From contig CAJSYZ010000009.1 in the NCBI GenBank assembly GCA_910574455.1, forward strand, positions 4,295,040 to 4,359,039: DNA of 64,000 nt, given 5' to 3'. A model generated the notes under the pieces. It saw only the letters and a list, made by a program, of their open reading frames with translations. It did not search any database and was not told where the DNA came from. Below are positions 26,501-39,882 of this stretch, one piece after another. A program made the translations under genes and the position numbers. The stretch is from Trichaptum fuscoviolaceum. Taxonomy: Eukaryota; Basidiomycota; Agaricomycetes; Hymenochaetales; Trichaptaceae. How positions within the stretch are numbered: position 1 is the first letter of the stretch; each line of letters opens with the position of its first letter.

Positions 26501-27561
26501 ATCTGGAAACTCGTAAAACGGCCCTACAAGAAGTACAAACAGAATTTGCACCTACAGCGCAATATCTATTGGTATACTCTCCTTCTGCTGCTATGCTAAA
26601 TTCTTGTTGACGATGGGTTTTAAGGTCATTCGGGATGGATAACCGCGTAGCGCGGCTAAACTCAGACATAAACTGGCGATTGTACTGGCCAGAACCGTAT
26701 CTTCTTTCGAAACTCATCCGCAGCATTGCATATCCGATCAAGAGATGCTGGCTGGCAACAAAGAAGGCTCTATCTGGTCTCAGTCACACTGTCCGGGTGC
26801 ATATATGCGTTCCATCTCATACAGGAGACGACGTTGAGAGGGGAGGAAGTGACAGACGAAAAGAAGAGGAAGCACCAAAGGAAACCTCCTCGGAAACCCC
26901 TGCCGAGAAAGCAAAGAATGAGTTTCGTGTATCTTTGCAGAAGATCTTTAGTGACATCGATCGCGTGAATGAACTCATGTGGCAAATTTACTTATGGGAA
27001 GACGAAATGTAAGGACCTCCATTTCCGTAAATGACAAGCCAACTAAATTTGATTAGCTTTGATAATGACGAACACTACTTCAAACGGCAGTTCAAGAGCT
27101 ATCTCTGGGGCTACCCGGAACTCTTTGATAAAATGTGCGAAGAATTACGCCCCGCATTGGTTAAAGCAAGGGAGAAAAGAAACGAGAAAGGGAAGGAAAA
27201 AGAGGAGGAGCAAACCATGTTAATGGGACATGCCGACAATCGTCCTACAGCACCTGAAGCCACCGGCCAAGACCAGCACGACACCACACCTATTTCACCC
27301 CAATCAAGCCAGATTGTTCCCCTTGATGACGAGGCAAATGGGACACAAATGGACACTCGACCGGATAACCAAGGTCAACCGGATAACCGCTCTCGCACTT
27401 CGGATGAGCCCGCCTTGTTTACTGGATCGGGAAGCACAGAGGTGTTGCAACCTACGTTCGGAGATTCGATCCCGCAGTCCGACGTACGAGCGAGAGATAC
27501 TACGCGTTTAGAGATTGAGGAAGTCCTGCCCACACTGGAGAGCGAAACCGAGGGATCGTGA
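23532..27561 (+). CDS. Array gene 4: multi-exon four-span membrane protein
   Basis: Exons follow the gene 1 plan, starting ATGCCTG then a 12-nt exon, giving MPDPEIGVNTTQVPID. 22-nt microexons lie at 24555-24576 and 25485-25506. Module B includes WLARQKIKDYES and SLYHQKHAFYFRKVKQW; module A has the cognate SSHQKDAVYPDKVEQW, showing the internal duplication. The membrane exons give the PTDSEPSNSL loop, then AFVLGLNLFAYLSLQ with the frame intact (compare gene 3). Three 33-bp repeat units follow at 26417-26515. The tail (LWGYPELFDKMCEEL, then K/E-rich, then Pro/Gly/Gln-rich, ending ESETEGS) is nearly identical to gene 6, although the N-terminal half groups with gene 3. No lesion seen. Confidence 0.84.
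26417..26515 (+). repeat. 33-bp coding minisatellite in gene 4, three units
   Basis: GGCGTGAAATGG recurs at 26423, 26456 and 26489, exactly 33 bp apart, encoding three xTGVKWxWKxx units just after membrane segment 4. Confidence 0.9.
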
Positions 27562-30500
27562 ATAGCACAAAGCAAGGAAGAGCCACGATAGGACCGTCTG
27601 AACCCAGAGAAGGTGTATGTACAATAGTCAAGAATTCCGTAGTGAAGCCTTGAGATTCGCGTGTATAGGTCTGGCTTCCATAGAGTAAGCTGGATGTAGT
27701 CGTATATAATTCTGTGATTGCTGTATTTTTAAAAGATATCCTATTTCGTGAACCTTGCTATGTAGTCAGTCTTTGGCCTTGCGATGTTGAATGTTCAAGC
27801 CTTTAGCTAATGAGCATTAGTAAGAAGCCTCAGTCGATCGACTATTGACTTCGGGATGTCTTGCTCGAGTTGACCTCAAGCTGACGGCAGACCGCGATAG
27901 ATGTGAACTTCACCCAATGACAGTCAAATCCAATCTCCTCATATAACCTACGTTAGAAAACATAACCGGCAAGGTTTATTACTTTTACAGTTGCAGTTTT
28001 AGATAGATAACAGCAAATACGATCACATGCATAAGTATCATCATATTATGCAGTACGCGCCAAGAGGGCACGATATAACATAGCATAGCATCATCTCCCT
28101 CACGCAAGCAAGTGTTGTCTCAGGAAGTGAGAACTCACAAGACCCAAGCCCACCAGAAAGCACGTGCGCCTCGTCTGTAAGCTTTATACGGAGAGAACGC
28201 GGAAAGCTTGATTACAGATCCGGGTGGAAGCTGAAGAGATGGAGAAGATGAATGAAGGGCGAGTGTAAAGTGAGTATGAGACGTACCAAGATGCTCTAGG
28301 CGTGTTAGTGAATAGTTCAGTGGCCTGACAAAGGCTTCCGTTTGTACCGTATTTTTCTACCCGTCCTCCAAAGCTCATCATCCTCTCTCTCTTCCCTGAT
28401 ACAAACAAGTAGTCGACTTGTGTTGCAGATTCCAGATGGACCAGTCAAGTCTATACAATCTCATGCCGGCGATGACTGCAGCTATGACGCACGTCCTCCG
28501 CTTGGCCCCTGGCGATCATCGCCGATCCTTTGCGGTCCATGTTGTCCGATCGGCAATCCAAATCGGAACCGACTAAGAAAGTCGACGACCGCAGAAGACG
28601 GATTCAGAAAGTAGCACCCTCGTTCTTTCAGAGAATAGCCTTGAGCCCGTTGGTGTCCGTAGCAATCTGCCTCCCGGTGAGAAATTTGATCATGGCGGCA
28701 AGCAGGAAGACATCGTGCAGAGAAAGTCGCGGTATGGCGGTGGTTCACGTTCCCACGGTTCCAGGCACAAAGACCCTTACCTACCTCCCTGTTCTAATCT
28801 TTGGTCGAGCAACCAAGTCTCCCGATTGCACCGACATCCGCATCATACCATTCGAAGAATAAGTCGGGAGGACTTTATTCACGGACTTCCTACCCCAATC
28901 TTACAACTCAGGTGCCCTGTGGTAATTGATTTCTACAGGAGATAATGGCGGGGATAACAAAAGGACCATACGCTACAGTGTGGGACAGTGGACAAATGTA
29001 CCACTAGGGGAATATTCGTCGTTTTCGATTAGCAGCAACGGAGATCCCAGCACAAGCTCTGCACAAGTATCGACCCCAGCTACCTTAGTATCCCTACCCG
29101 CACCAGGGCCATCCTTTGCTGTCGAGACTGACCAGCACGCTCCGCCACTCAGGAAACCTCGCAAACGCTACCTCGTGGTCCAGCTTCTCCAACATCAGGC
29201 AAGGGAGTTGTGCAGAGAATGCAACTTGACGGTCGAAGAGGGTTGCAGAGTAAAGGTGTCCGTGGGCGATTAGGGCGTTTGCAATCGGTGGGTCGCCGAT
29301 GGGGTTCAATGCGCCGCGGCGCACGTATAACGAGCGGCATATAAACCCCTCCCTCTGGTGGAGGACTGCGCAGAGGAGAACGACACGCATGCGGGAGGAG
29401 GTGAGAGCTGTGATAGACTGCGCGAGGTTGGTCGTTCTTGTGAGTATCGTGGAAGCGACTAGGGCAGAACGGCCAACAGGTCTCGGTTATGATTGCACGG
29501 CACGTCCGGATGAAGGACGAGGCCTTACAAGGAGGGAAGTGGGGCCATGAGAAAGAGGAGACGAAGGAAGACGCAATGCCGAGTGAGGTTGGAACTAGGA
29601 GAGAATGGCCGGCACAGTGGATCTTTTTAGACCTTCTAAGCGCTACGATGTAGCTGTTTAGTCTACGCAGCTTGGGCGCCAGAAGCAATCTACATACGAG
29701 CGTCACGCCCAGCCTTTCCTGCATCGCCGAACGCCATTCGACCCAGTTCAACTTCTCCGAACCTCGCTGCAGCCTCTTTCCCCGCCATCGGTGTGCACAT
29801 GAATTTCAAGGAGAGGTATGGAACCATGCAATTCAGAAGGAAGAGGTGGACGAGGAGGACAGAAGAAGGAAAGACAATCGGAAGGCATGTGTCCGCCTAA
29901 AATGTGTTTGGCGACATGGAGGGTGAGGGACCGAGATGTCGAGGCGAAAGACAAGCACGCTCTGTCAAGTTGGGCTTTGCGCACCGTTTAACAAGATGAT
30001 CGTATTCAACATGACACCACCGTAGCAGAAGCGTTGATAGGTGCAAACAGTGAACGTGAAGAGTACAAAGACTCTGCATCGGCGGCGTTATCGACACATC
30101 CGTGACCAAGGAGTCTAAATACGGAGCAGAACCGACAGTGATAAAGTCTCGGCCAGGTCATTACAGAGAGCAGCGACGATAGATCTAAACAGGGAGAAGG
30201 ACGTCAGTATTGGTCGTGCAAGCATGAAGGTATTGTCACAATCAAGACAGAATCCATACTAGTCTCATACACCCGATAAAACGTCGAAGTGAGTTCATTT
30301 AAAAGGTCTCTTTCTCTAGACCAAGCGGGAAAGGAGCACTCGCTTTTTTCCATCGGTTGCATAAGCGCGTGCACGATGAGGCCTTTGAAGTTTTGATGAA
30401 GAGGCACAGCGATCGCGAGTGCTGCGGGACTCTCAGCCTGAAGAAGGTCGTGGTGACTCTAGATGATCTTCGTCACGCTCTTTCGCGTTCCCTCGCAGCA

Positions 30501-31899
30501 ATGAAGGAGAGAGGTGGGCTTGACATACAACCGGAAGTGCTGGCACATCGCAGCGAAGTCGATGGTGTCTGCGGCGATTTCGTTCTCCTCGGAAATGGCT
30601 GATTTGACTTCGAAGAGCGTATCGTCCCTAATCGACTCGGTGTCGTCGCGATGGCGATCTCGTTTCGATATTGCTAGCCAAAGTTGTGGAGTTGTCAGAA
30701 TGAAAAGCTCGGAAAACATCTGATCAGGTAAGAGAGATAGCCATGCGTAAATCAGGATTTAAAAGATACTCACCAAAGTCCGACTATTCGCGTTTGTCTC
30801 TGACAACTTCGGCATTATCTGGCGAATGTGGAGGCGACTCGTCTCCAAACGCCCTCGTCAGGGCGCCGAGGAGAAAGCTGCACTCCCTCAGGTGTGTGTT
30901 GCCCGTCTTGACGCCATTGAAGACCTACACATCGCATCTGCCAAAAACGGGAGGAACGGCTCCTTTCCCATAGCCTCCGCGACTGATACCCCTCAGATCC
31001 ATCTCCTCCTCTTCTCTAGGCAGAATATAGAAGCGCTTCAGTTTGTCCATTGACGGTGTTACGGGAGGAAGTTGTCTCGCGACGCGTGCGCGTCAAGCTC
31101 GGTCGAGTCTGTAGCAACCGCCTTGACCTTGAGCGGCGCGGTGTTGAACAAGCCCGAGAGGCGCTCAATGAGAAGCGCGTGGTAGCCCACGACAACCTCT
31201 TACCAGGAGTTCGGGGTCAAGCGTCGTACATGCCAGGCGCTGCGTCGCGAGATCAGGAACGAGCACGATGGAGGCTAGGTTGAGCGCGGCGTACCAGTTG
31301 ATACCATCCACTAGCAAGGGTAGCCGACTGCAGTCGCCGGCATCGTGGTCTTATAGTCAACGCTCAAAGAATGGGCAGACTTGTGGCATGTCCGGCGTCA
31401 TGTATCCCGAGGGCCTCTCGACGACAACACCGGGCACCACCATCGCGCCATGACGCGCATCTGAATTTAGACATGCACTCGACAAGCCGTACTTGATGAG
31501 GATGCTGAGCGCATGGAAGACGTGTGCCGGAAGGAGTGAATGTAAGAGCGTGTCGATAATGCGCAGAGCTGAACGCGGGATGGCATTGCTGAACAGAGGT
31601 ACCTCCTACATTCTTCGTCAGTACAAAACGCCTCGTGATGACCAGAGCGACGCACCAAATTCAGCGATGTCTCGATGACGTCGAAGACATGCCTTGCTCT
31701 CTGCTCACTGCCCGCAACCATGGACCGCTGCACAATACACCACCGTCAATGCCTAGACATCTCGGATGTCATCCTTCTCCTCAAGTCGCTCTCAATACAC
31801 GTCACCGACGGAGGCGCAAAGCTCGCCGCTCTCTGGATCTTGCAGGTGGCTCTCGAAGCTTTGATAGGGTTGTGATGTGCTCCTGGATTGCTTCAGCGC

Positions 31900-33842
31900 C
31901 TTAGAAAAACGCAACTGTCCGGATTCTCTGCGAAAACTGATCCGGTCACGTGAAATTGCCTTTATGGGTAATTAACCCTTTATGGTAGGAGCTCCAGTCA
32001 TGTGATGGTTTACCTACAACAGCAGGTTGTTTCCACGCGAATTTGACTGCATTCTCCGTCGTCGCCAATGTCATCCTCCTTCCCAGGGTATCCCTGGCCC
32101 CTCCGGACCTCACGCCACATGTGTCTACTAAATTAGTGTATGAGACAAATAAACTAAGCTTTGAAACTACAATGAACCAAACAAACCTACGGGGCCAGGG
32201 ATACCCTGGCAAAAAATTCTTTGTAAGCAATCCCGGAGCGTCGCACTCACCGCACGGAAGGCCCCGCTCGTCGCGCGTCGTTCCTCCTAAACAGGAATGA
32301 GGCCGCCATTGTACAGTGGTAGCCTCAGAAATTTGCAGTTAAACTCGTTATATCTCAGATAAAGCATTAAAAACTTGAGAGTCACACATTTGAGCTTTTA
32401 TAACAAAAGTTTCTCATTTAAATAGTGCATCAAATAATCAGAAAGAAATATCCAAGTGCATACATTGTATGCACTGAATTGCTACAACAATGTGTTATGT
32501 TCCTTAAATTTGATGCCCATTTATGAGCAGTAACTAATATCTAGCTAAAAATTATGTTAATTTTAAGGCTTCTGCGAAGTTATGTACATGTTTTCAATAT
32601 ATTTTCGATCAGTGGCGGCCTCATTCCTGTTTAGGACAACGGCGCGCAACCAGCGGGGCTCTCCGCGCGGTGAGCACAAGCGCTCCGGGATTGCTTACAA
32701 AGAATTTTTTGCCAGGGTATCCCTGGCCCCGTAGGTTTGTTTGGTTCATTGTAGTTTCAAAGTTTGGTTTATTTGTCTCATACACTAATTTAGTAGACAC
32801 ATGTGGCGTGAGGTCCGGAGGGGCCAGGGATACCCTGGGAAGGAGGATGCGCCAATGTATCTTTGGCCTCCATGATCAAGCATTCGAAGGTGCTGCGCAG
32901 CAAACACCTCTTCAACAACTAGTTATGTTCTTGCTAATGTGATCAAATGGCCAATCATAGCCGCTTTCTCAAAGCCAAAGCCAGAACAGTATAAAGGGTA
33001 CGTAAACATAAATTTTCACGAATGAATAGCCGCTCATATCTAGTCGCACAAGGCAGCCAATGCTTCACCACATAGCTGGACATGCAAACACGGCCTGGGC
33101 ATACAAGGATGCCACCATACTCTCCATATCAACAATTGCCCGAAGACCTATCTAATATTCATCCGCCACAGAGACCGCCTTCCCCACCTCTAAATTTCCA
33201 CGAAACCGGACATGCAGACGTGGCTTGGAAGTAACGGGGGTGACCCCCGTTTGCGTAAGCTACCCTGCTTATGCAGGGGACCGACGGCCGTCTTCCGCCA
33301 CACATTCCACAGCCTGAGTGCAGAGGGCGGCATTGCCGCCACCATGATGGCGTATAAGCGTGACATAGCCGGAGGCTGAAGTACCCAGGAACAGTTGTGG
33401 CATATCTCGAAAGTTGCGGTTGAGACTGGCGGTGAGACTCGGTGGTTGGACTACCTCTCGGAGGTGGCCTCGTAACCACAAGGAGGGGTTCATAGTGAAG
33501 AACCGGAAAGGTTGCACAAGTGGTGAGACTGGTGACTGTTGCAGCAGTGGGTGAACTCGAGACTGCAACCACTTGGATCTACCTCCCAATTTCAAGCTCA
33601 TCTGTAGTGATATGATCTTGGCTTGCTCGTGACTGACAGTCGTAGACCTGTGTCAGCTGCTGAGGGTGACATCTACTTTACATGCCTTGGACAGTCGAAG
33701 TCCGTGAAAAATTTAAAGGTATAAATAGTAACAGACTTCTGTATGTAAAAATGATTTTCTATTCTTTCTCTTACAATAACTTCACGCCCATCGACAGGTA
33801 GCGGGCTCTGCTGTGAGGAACTCACAGCCTCTAACTGCTTGT
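31900..33842. mobile_element. Inserted segment absent from the paralogous block, itself holding a MULE-like element
   Basis: The paralogue at 59270-59310 runs uninterrupted from GGATTGCTTCAGCG through TATCAGAAGGGTCG, whereas here ~1.94 kb separates the same two flanks. The insert contains the long-TIR element at 32072-32849 and an LTR-like stretch at its right end (33603-33846). No transposase or polymerase reading frame is visible. The left end shows no clear terminal repeat, so I think it is a truncated retroelement or composite remnant. Confidence 0.6.
32072..32849. mobile_element. Non-autonomous Mutator-like element, 778 bp, with 237-bp terminal inverted repeats
   Basis: The terminal repeats span 32072-32308 and 32613-32849, both 237 bp, starting CATCCTCCTTCCCAGGG. 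The target is duplicated as the 9-bp CGCCAATGT at 32063-32071 and 32850-32858. Long TIRs with a 9-bp duplication are the classic Mutator signature. The ~300-bp core (32309-32612) is AT-rich with no reading frame, so transposase must be supplied elsewhere. Left and right arms differ by small changes, for example around 32240-32280. Family assignment rests on structure alone. Confidence 0.85.
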
Positions 33843-33846
33843 ATCA
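33603..33846 (+). mobile_element. Possible solo or 3' LTR
   Basis: This stretch begins TGTAGTGAT, contains a TATA-like GTATAAATAG near 33719, then T-rich DNA, and ends CTTGTATCA. It would thus have TG...CA ends and promoter-like content in ~244 bp. It follows a purine-containing stretch (GATCTACCTCCC on this strand). No partner LTR, no target duplication and no primer-binding site were found, so it remains tentative. Confidence 0.3.
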
Positions 33847-34113
33847 GAAGGGTCGAGAGGTACAGCTAGTGATCGGATCGTGAAGACTTAAAATGAAAGT
33901 CTGGAGCGATGCCATCGTCACACTGGCATCCGTGACCGTGACCATGACTCCCGGAGTTCCGGTATCAACTTGGCCGCCGATTGCCAGCCTGCACTCTTCC
34001 TCCGACGTTCATCACAGGCCGAGATGAAACTTCATTCACGCTCTCCGCTGCACGATGGCCAACTCCCCGGGCTGCTTCTCATATCATGTCGAGCTTCAAG
34101 TAATGGCTGGACT

Positions 34114-34742
34114 ACAAAAGGTCGCAGGTCAGTCACAAGGTCAGAACACGAGGCAAAGGTATTGTGATAAATTAAGAGAGCGTAGGGATATTCTATCACC
34201 TGAAACAAGAGCCAATTCATGGTTCACGATGGAGGTCGTACAACTTACGCTGCTGAGCCAAACTGGCGTCGTCATTCACTGCCGATGGATTGCGTTCTTC
34301 CGCCTTCTTTCATCACCGCACATTACAAGACGTGATTAACGCCCTTCGCCTTCAGATTCTGTGGCCTTATCGAGCCAATGCTTATGACGCTCGTACGTCA
34401 TCCAGCCTTCGCTCTATCCCCATGGCCTATAGACACGAGGTATTATCTGGCGTTGGTGAGAACCCGGAGCACTATGGGAACTCGATTACCGCGAGACTTT
34501 CACTTATAGGCTTTGCAGACGATGTATTGAGAAGTGTATGGGTACTGCTTGACTTCGCAAGATATCGATCACTCGCACCCAAGATCTGGTTCAGCGCTGG
34601 AATTTAACCTTCTATTACTGCTGTTATACTCCACGCTGCCTTGCTTTGTCCGCATGTTCTATGTATATTAGAGTCCAGTCTCATCGGCGACGAATACTCT
34701 CTTTCCTCTCACTTCCACATCCTTCTGCTCATAGTTGACGAT
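34114..34742. promoter_or_regulatory. Upstream region of gene 5
   Basis: Third copy of the array upstream region (see genes 3 and 4), with the same landmark blocks in the same order and no gene inside. The leader directly before the ATG is more diverged (CTGCTCATAGTTGACGAT). Confidence 0.4.
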
Positions 34743-37700
34743 ATGGCTGGTTCGTCCTTTCTTGCTGCAGACCATGGATTCACGTTGACGCACTTTGACA
34801 GATCCGGAAATAGGTATGCGATTACCACTAGTACACGTCATTGTCGTATTAATGGCGTCAAGGTGTCAATTCGTCAAATGAGATCCTGAAAGAACTTCTC
34901 GTTGTCGCGAAGAACATTCAAGGCCTTCTTAGCCAGAAGACTGATCAGGAAAGCAGTAAGTGATGATCACAAGCATCGCCGACTCATGTGTGAATGTGTC
35001 AACTCATTTCTAACACAGGAGCAGCTCAGGAAATAAACGGAGCAACGAATGAAAGCGAAGGTTCGCCAGAAGTAGCAGCCACAACTACTCAGGTACCTCC
35101 TAACCATGATACAACAATCACGGAGATTGTGGATGACAGTGAGTAATGGTATCTGTTTTATTATGGCAACCGTGTTGGCTCAAATGCATACACAGACAAT
35201 TGGCCAAGTGTGGTAAAGATAGAGGAATACAGAAGCAGATGTGCGAAGCATAAAAGGTATTCAACTCGATCTATCTCATCAAATTGCGTCTAATACTACG
35301 AAATTCTACTCAAGCGAATGTGAGAAGATGCAAGTAGAGGTACGTGTGAAACTTTTATTGAACAAATATTCTGGAAGTGACAAAGTATAGTTGGGATGTT
35401 TCATTGCGCACTTGCGCATTGTCGGGGGCGACAAAGAAGAAATTGAAAAGGCAGAATCGCTGCGGAACGGATTGCTTGAACCCGTGCAATCTCTAGAGGA
35501 GGCTTTGGATGCGACTCATGATGGTACGTGGTCCTATTTCGTTGGCGAAGCTATTGCATGAGTGCCGACGGTTTGTTAGGGAGACCGGCTGCGATGGACG
35601 AAGTTCGATGGTCCTTCTATAATCTTGCAGAATTCATGTATAAATTCGCTATAAGCCCGCACCAGAAAGATGCACTCTATCCTGGTAAAGCCAAGCAATG
35701 GTTTCGCTCCACTCGTGTGAGTTCAGAGTACCTATTGCATATGCGAAGGACTAATCCTTCTACGCAAAGGATGGATATAGCAAAATCCCCAGTAAGGATC
35801 AAAGTCTATCAACCCGCAGCATGATCGCTAATGATCCGTGGTACAGACCTCGTAAGTGGTGGTAAATTTGTCGAATGTTTGAAATTCATCCACGATATCT
35901 TCTTCTCCGAGTTGGAAATGGCAATGGGCGGCGTCGTCGAGACACTGACAGCATTCGAAGAGAAATGTAAGTAGTTAAGTGCTGTGAATCTCTGGTATTG
36001 TTTACGTTCTCTAATGGTGGCCGTATTGATTCTCACGTAGCTGCGAGTGAGTGGCTAGCGAGGCAGAACATAAAGGACTACGAAAGCTGGTGTGCGGAAT
36101 ACATACAGATTGTCTTCCCATCCTCGAATGGGATCAAAGAGCAGGGTGCTTGGCCAAAGTCTCATGAGTACGAGTACTTCGGAAAACGACTTGCAGAGCA
36201 CAGAAGGTATGGCATCCCGTATACGTATCACTATCCGATCTCACATGCTCGTCTTTAGATTGTGTGAGGACATGCGGGTAGAGGTAAGTAAGTAGCTTCT
36301 GCAACTCAAATGTTGCTTTAACAACATTTCAGTTGGACCACCTTGCATCGCACTATATCATAATTGGAGGTGACAAGGTGGTCATTAAAGAAACAAATAT
36401 GCTCAAGGAGAAGCTACTCTCTCATGCTCAGTATATTGAGAATGCCCTTCTTAGTCGACCACGAGGTTGGTAATATGCCAAACGATGGGTGAGCAAGCTC
36501 TGATATGCAGTTTTAATAGTTTTCCGAACAGAAATGAGCAACGTGATTCAAAGCCTTCTCTTCGGCATCATTCGCTTCCAAAGCAGTCTCTATCATCAAA
36601 AACACGCGTTTTACTTCCGAAAAGTCAAGCAATGGGTAACTTGTACATGGGTGAGTACCGCGTCTATGGTGGACATGTAACATTGATTCATCGACGCATA
36701 GATCGGAGCACACAGAATTTTGAGTATGCCAAAAGGAGATTTTCGATGGTGACTGTATTTCTGACGGTATCGTGGGCTTAGGTTTATTGCAACGCGGGGA
36801 AAAGTTTCAATGCATGTCTTACATGTGCAACACTTTCCTTTCCGAATTTGACTGCGCGATGATTGGTATGATGCATGGAGAACTGGTGAATTCGGAAGAG
36901 AAGTCCTTCAACGCAGTACCGGAAGAACTGAAGACGTTCGGAAAGGAGTGTAAGTAGTCTATCATCCATTGCGTTCATACACACTCTAACTCAAAACTAG
37001 CCCTGCCGAAATTCCTTGTTGACCAGATGGAGAGGGACACAACACGATATATCAACTTGACAACAATTGCCACCTTCTTCTCCAGTGTGACAGCAACCAC
37101 GCTCCAGTTCACGTACGCCCCGACGGACTCGGAACCGTCCAACTCCTTGAGAGGAGTAGTCAACCTCTTCTGGTTCTTGTCGCTAGTCTTTAGCGTATCG
37201 TCGGGCGTGAGTAGCTTGCTGGGATTGACGTGGAGGAAGTCTTCAATGTTTGTGATCTATTTCATCTATTACTCAGGCAATACTGATGAGCGTTGAAGAT
37301 ATGATTCTCGTGTTCCTCCGAAATTGATTCGCATGTGGTTCGACAAGGCGCCCATGCTCTTCCTGATTATCGCGGCTGTTGCTTTTGTCATTGGGCTAAA
37401 TATGTTTGCATACTTGTCTCTCCAGGTTCGTCATAACATTGAAGATTCAGAATACAGTCTAATTAAAAGCCAGCCACGATATGTCTCTTTCTCAACGACC
37501 ATTCTCACCGGGATACACGGCGCGTGCTTACTGACCGTTACGACGTGGTTCATATACCAACTTAAGCACGAGTCCATCCGGGCTGGTTGGGTCAGGACAG
37601 TCATGAAGCCGATTACGAAAATCGCTGGATGGATCAGTACAGGCGTGAAATGGATTTGGAAGATGGCTATGACGTGCGTGAATTGGATCTGGAAACCGGT

Positions 37701-38765
37701 AAAATGGCTCTACGGGAAGTACAAACGCAATTTGTACTTCCAGCGCAATTTGTATTGGTATACCCTCCTTATCCCTCTATGCTAATATCGAGCTGACGAT
37801 GGGTTTTAAGGGCATTCGGGATGGATAACCGCGTAGCACATCTAAACTACGACATAGACTGGAGGCGTGACTGGCCAGGACCGTACCTCCTTTCCAAGTT
37901 CATCCGCTGCATTGCATATCCGATCAAGAGATGCTGGCTGGTGACAAAGAAGGCTCTTTCTGAACTCGGTCGCACTGCCCACGCGCATATATGTGTGTCC
38001 TCTCGTACAGGACAGAAAGAAAACGATGTCGAGATGGCGGACAATGTGAGACGAGAAGAAGCCAAGACGCCCAAGGAAATTTCATCGGAAAGCCCTGCTA
38101 TGAACGAGTTTCATAAATCTTTGCAGGCAATCTTTAGCGAGGCCGAGCGCGTGGATAGGATCATGCAGAACATTCAAGCTTCCCAGGACGAGATGTAAGA
38201 ACCTCAACTAATATCTACGAAAAACCTACTGATATGGACTAGCATGGGAAACGATCCAGATTATTTACAATATTTCAGAGCGATACTTTGGGGATACCCA
38301 GATCTCGTAAAGAACGTGTTTGATGTAGTAGGCCCCGCCTTAGTTGCAGAACGCGAGAAAAGAAGACGAGAGAGAGAGGAGGCGGATCAGCAAAATTTGA
38401 CAATGGAGCATGCCGACGATGGACCGGATGTCGTGGCCGAGGACAAGAACGACTCCGCTCCTGCTCCATCCCAGTCAAGCGAGTCCGCTGTCCTTGATCA
38501 CGGAACAGGACTACCGGACATCAGAAAGCCGGAAAGGCAAGGTCAACCAGAAGATCATTCTCTCGCTTTGGATGAACGTCCTCTGCCAACAGCTGCATCA
38601 GCTACAACGGAAGCACTCGAACCTACGCTAGGAGTCTCGATCCCACAGACGAGCTTGGAAGAGGCGACTGGTACGCCTAAGGGGATTGAAGAAGTCACGT
38701 CGACTTCGGATAACAATAACGAGGAATCGTGCATAGCGCAAAGCAAGAAAGAGTCGGGGAAGTGA
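34743..38765 (+). CDS. Array gene 5: multi-exon four-span membrane protein
   Basis: Start ATGGCTG plus the 12-nt exon give MADPEIGVNSSNEILK. 22-nt microexons are at 35770-35791 and 36702-36723. Modules A and B, the PTDSEPSNSL loop and segment 3 (AFVIGLNMFAYLSLQ) all read open. After segment 4 there are two TGVKWxW units, the second altered (MTCVNWIWKPV), near 37636-37701. The tail (LWGYPDLVKNVFDVVGPALVAEREKRR) is longer-diverged from the others and ends SKKESGK, resembling the end of gene 3. Its N-terminal half groups with genes 3 and 4. No stop or frameshift found in any exon checked. Unknown function. Confidence 0.83.
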
Positions 38766-39327
38766 TATCAGAGCTAGAAAGAGGGTTATGTATTAATAGT
38801 CACATATTTCGGAAGAGTTGTTGCAAAGATTCTTACGAGTTGAATTGAGTTTCACGGCGCAAGCAGATGCAGGAGTTGTTTTATGCAGATCTTTTGTAAT
38901 GACTTCTGTGTTGTAGTCTGCTTTTGCTTCTGTAAAGATGATATCATGATATTAAAATGACTAGTACGGATATTCTTCCACCTATTGATTAATGTTCCTT
39001 GATTCACATACTGAAGAAAGTTTGTACTGTACCTCAACTCAGGAAGGCTGAAGTCTTTCAGTAATGAAAGGCATTATGTATCGAAACGCTCAGACAATGT
39101 CAGGCTCGTCATACAGGTCATACGATTAGGACCCATATCCCAGGTCATTTCGGCAAAGACGTGATTGAAGAAACTTGGCCGATACGGTGTGACGTCAAAC
39201 AGCATGGGCATAAATTTCGAATAAACCCGCAAGATGAAGTAATGCATAAAGTCAGATCCATAGAATAAACAAGATCACATATACTGTAAAAATATTAACC
39301 ATATAATGAAGGACATAGATCAGTCTA
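38766..39327. other. 3' flank of gene 5, no gene seen
   Basis: AT-rich with no conserved frame. It differs from the 3' flanks of genes 2, 4 and 6, which indicates that the array period is broken here. Confidence 0.4.
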
Positions 39328-39882
39328 TTCGAGTCTTCCCCAGGGCACAATAATGGTGCGTAGGCACATTTTCCGCAACTCGGTCATAATCATGTGCGGG
39401 GAGAGAGAGCACATTGTGAGGATAAGCGCCAATCGTTCCACTCTTCTCTCCGCAGACTGATAGAAAAGTGTATCCACTGTTCGTCCCACCCTAGGAAGGT
39501 TATCCGCCGTTGCTAATAACGGATACTCAAGATAATTGAATGAGATTCGACGACGACTCAGAGGCGCTTGGGGTTGTAAATCAGCTTTCTTTCTTCCTTC
39601 CGATGGGCTAGAACGTCCAATGCCCTGCCTGGGTCTAGGAGGTCATATTCCATGGAGAGTGTCATCAATGACCACGTCTCAGTCCATTCTTCGTTGATGC
39701 ATTCTGCGCGAGCGCTAAGCCGAAGGCCATTTCTGATTGGCTAGGCTTCGAATGAATTCGTAAAGAGGCACTTGCTCATTACTATCGGAAACTTTCTTCA
39801 GTAGATTCACGAGGATTGTGGTTGGTTTATAGGAGAGAGGTTGGTCGACAGACAGGTATGATGCTAAAGAGACGGGGGAGCT

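Larger units (their letters stand above)
27562..34113 (-). pseudogene. Minus-strand relic block after gene 4, broken by insertions
   Basis: Third copy of the relic family and close duplicate of the block after gene 6. Minus-strand traces include ALNLASIVLVPDLATQRLA near 31270, DDTLFEVKSAISEENE near 30610, IANALIAHGHLYSATLF near 29280, FARFPEWRSVLV near 29150 and ELVLGSPLLLIENDE near 29060. Relative to the gene 6 copy it lacks ~500 bp at about 28410 (the matching DNA at 52572-53070 is also partly present after gene 2, so this copy lost it). It also carries an insertion of ~1.9 kb at 31900-33842. Homology resumes at 33843-34113. No function recognised. Confidence 0.45.

Noticed and set aside
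30459..30719. DDTLFEVKSAIS in the relic block as a PD-(D/E)xK nuclease active site
   Set aside because: A lone EVK without the upstream acidic residue in a recognisable core, and in a frame-broken relic, is too weak to call.
31467..31733. 88-codon minus-strand frame (nearly identical at 58854-59120) as a conserved small protein
   Set aside because: The near-identity comes from segmental duplication. In the block after gene 3 the corresponding frame is not kept.
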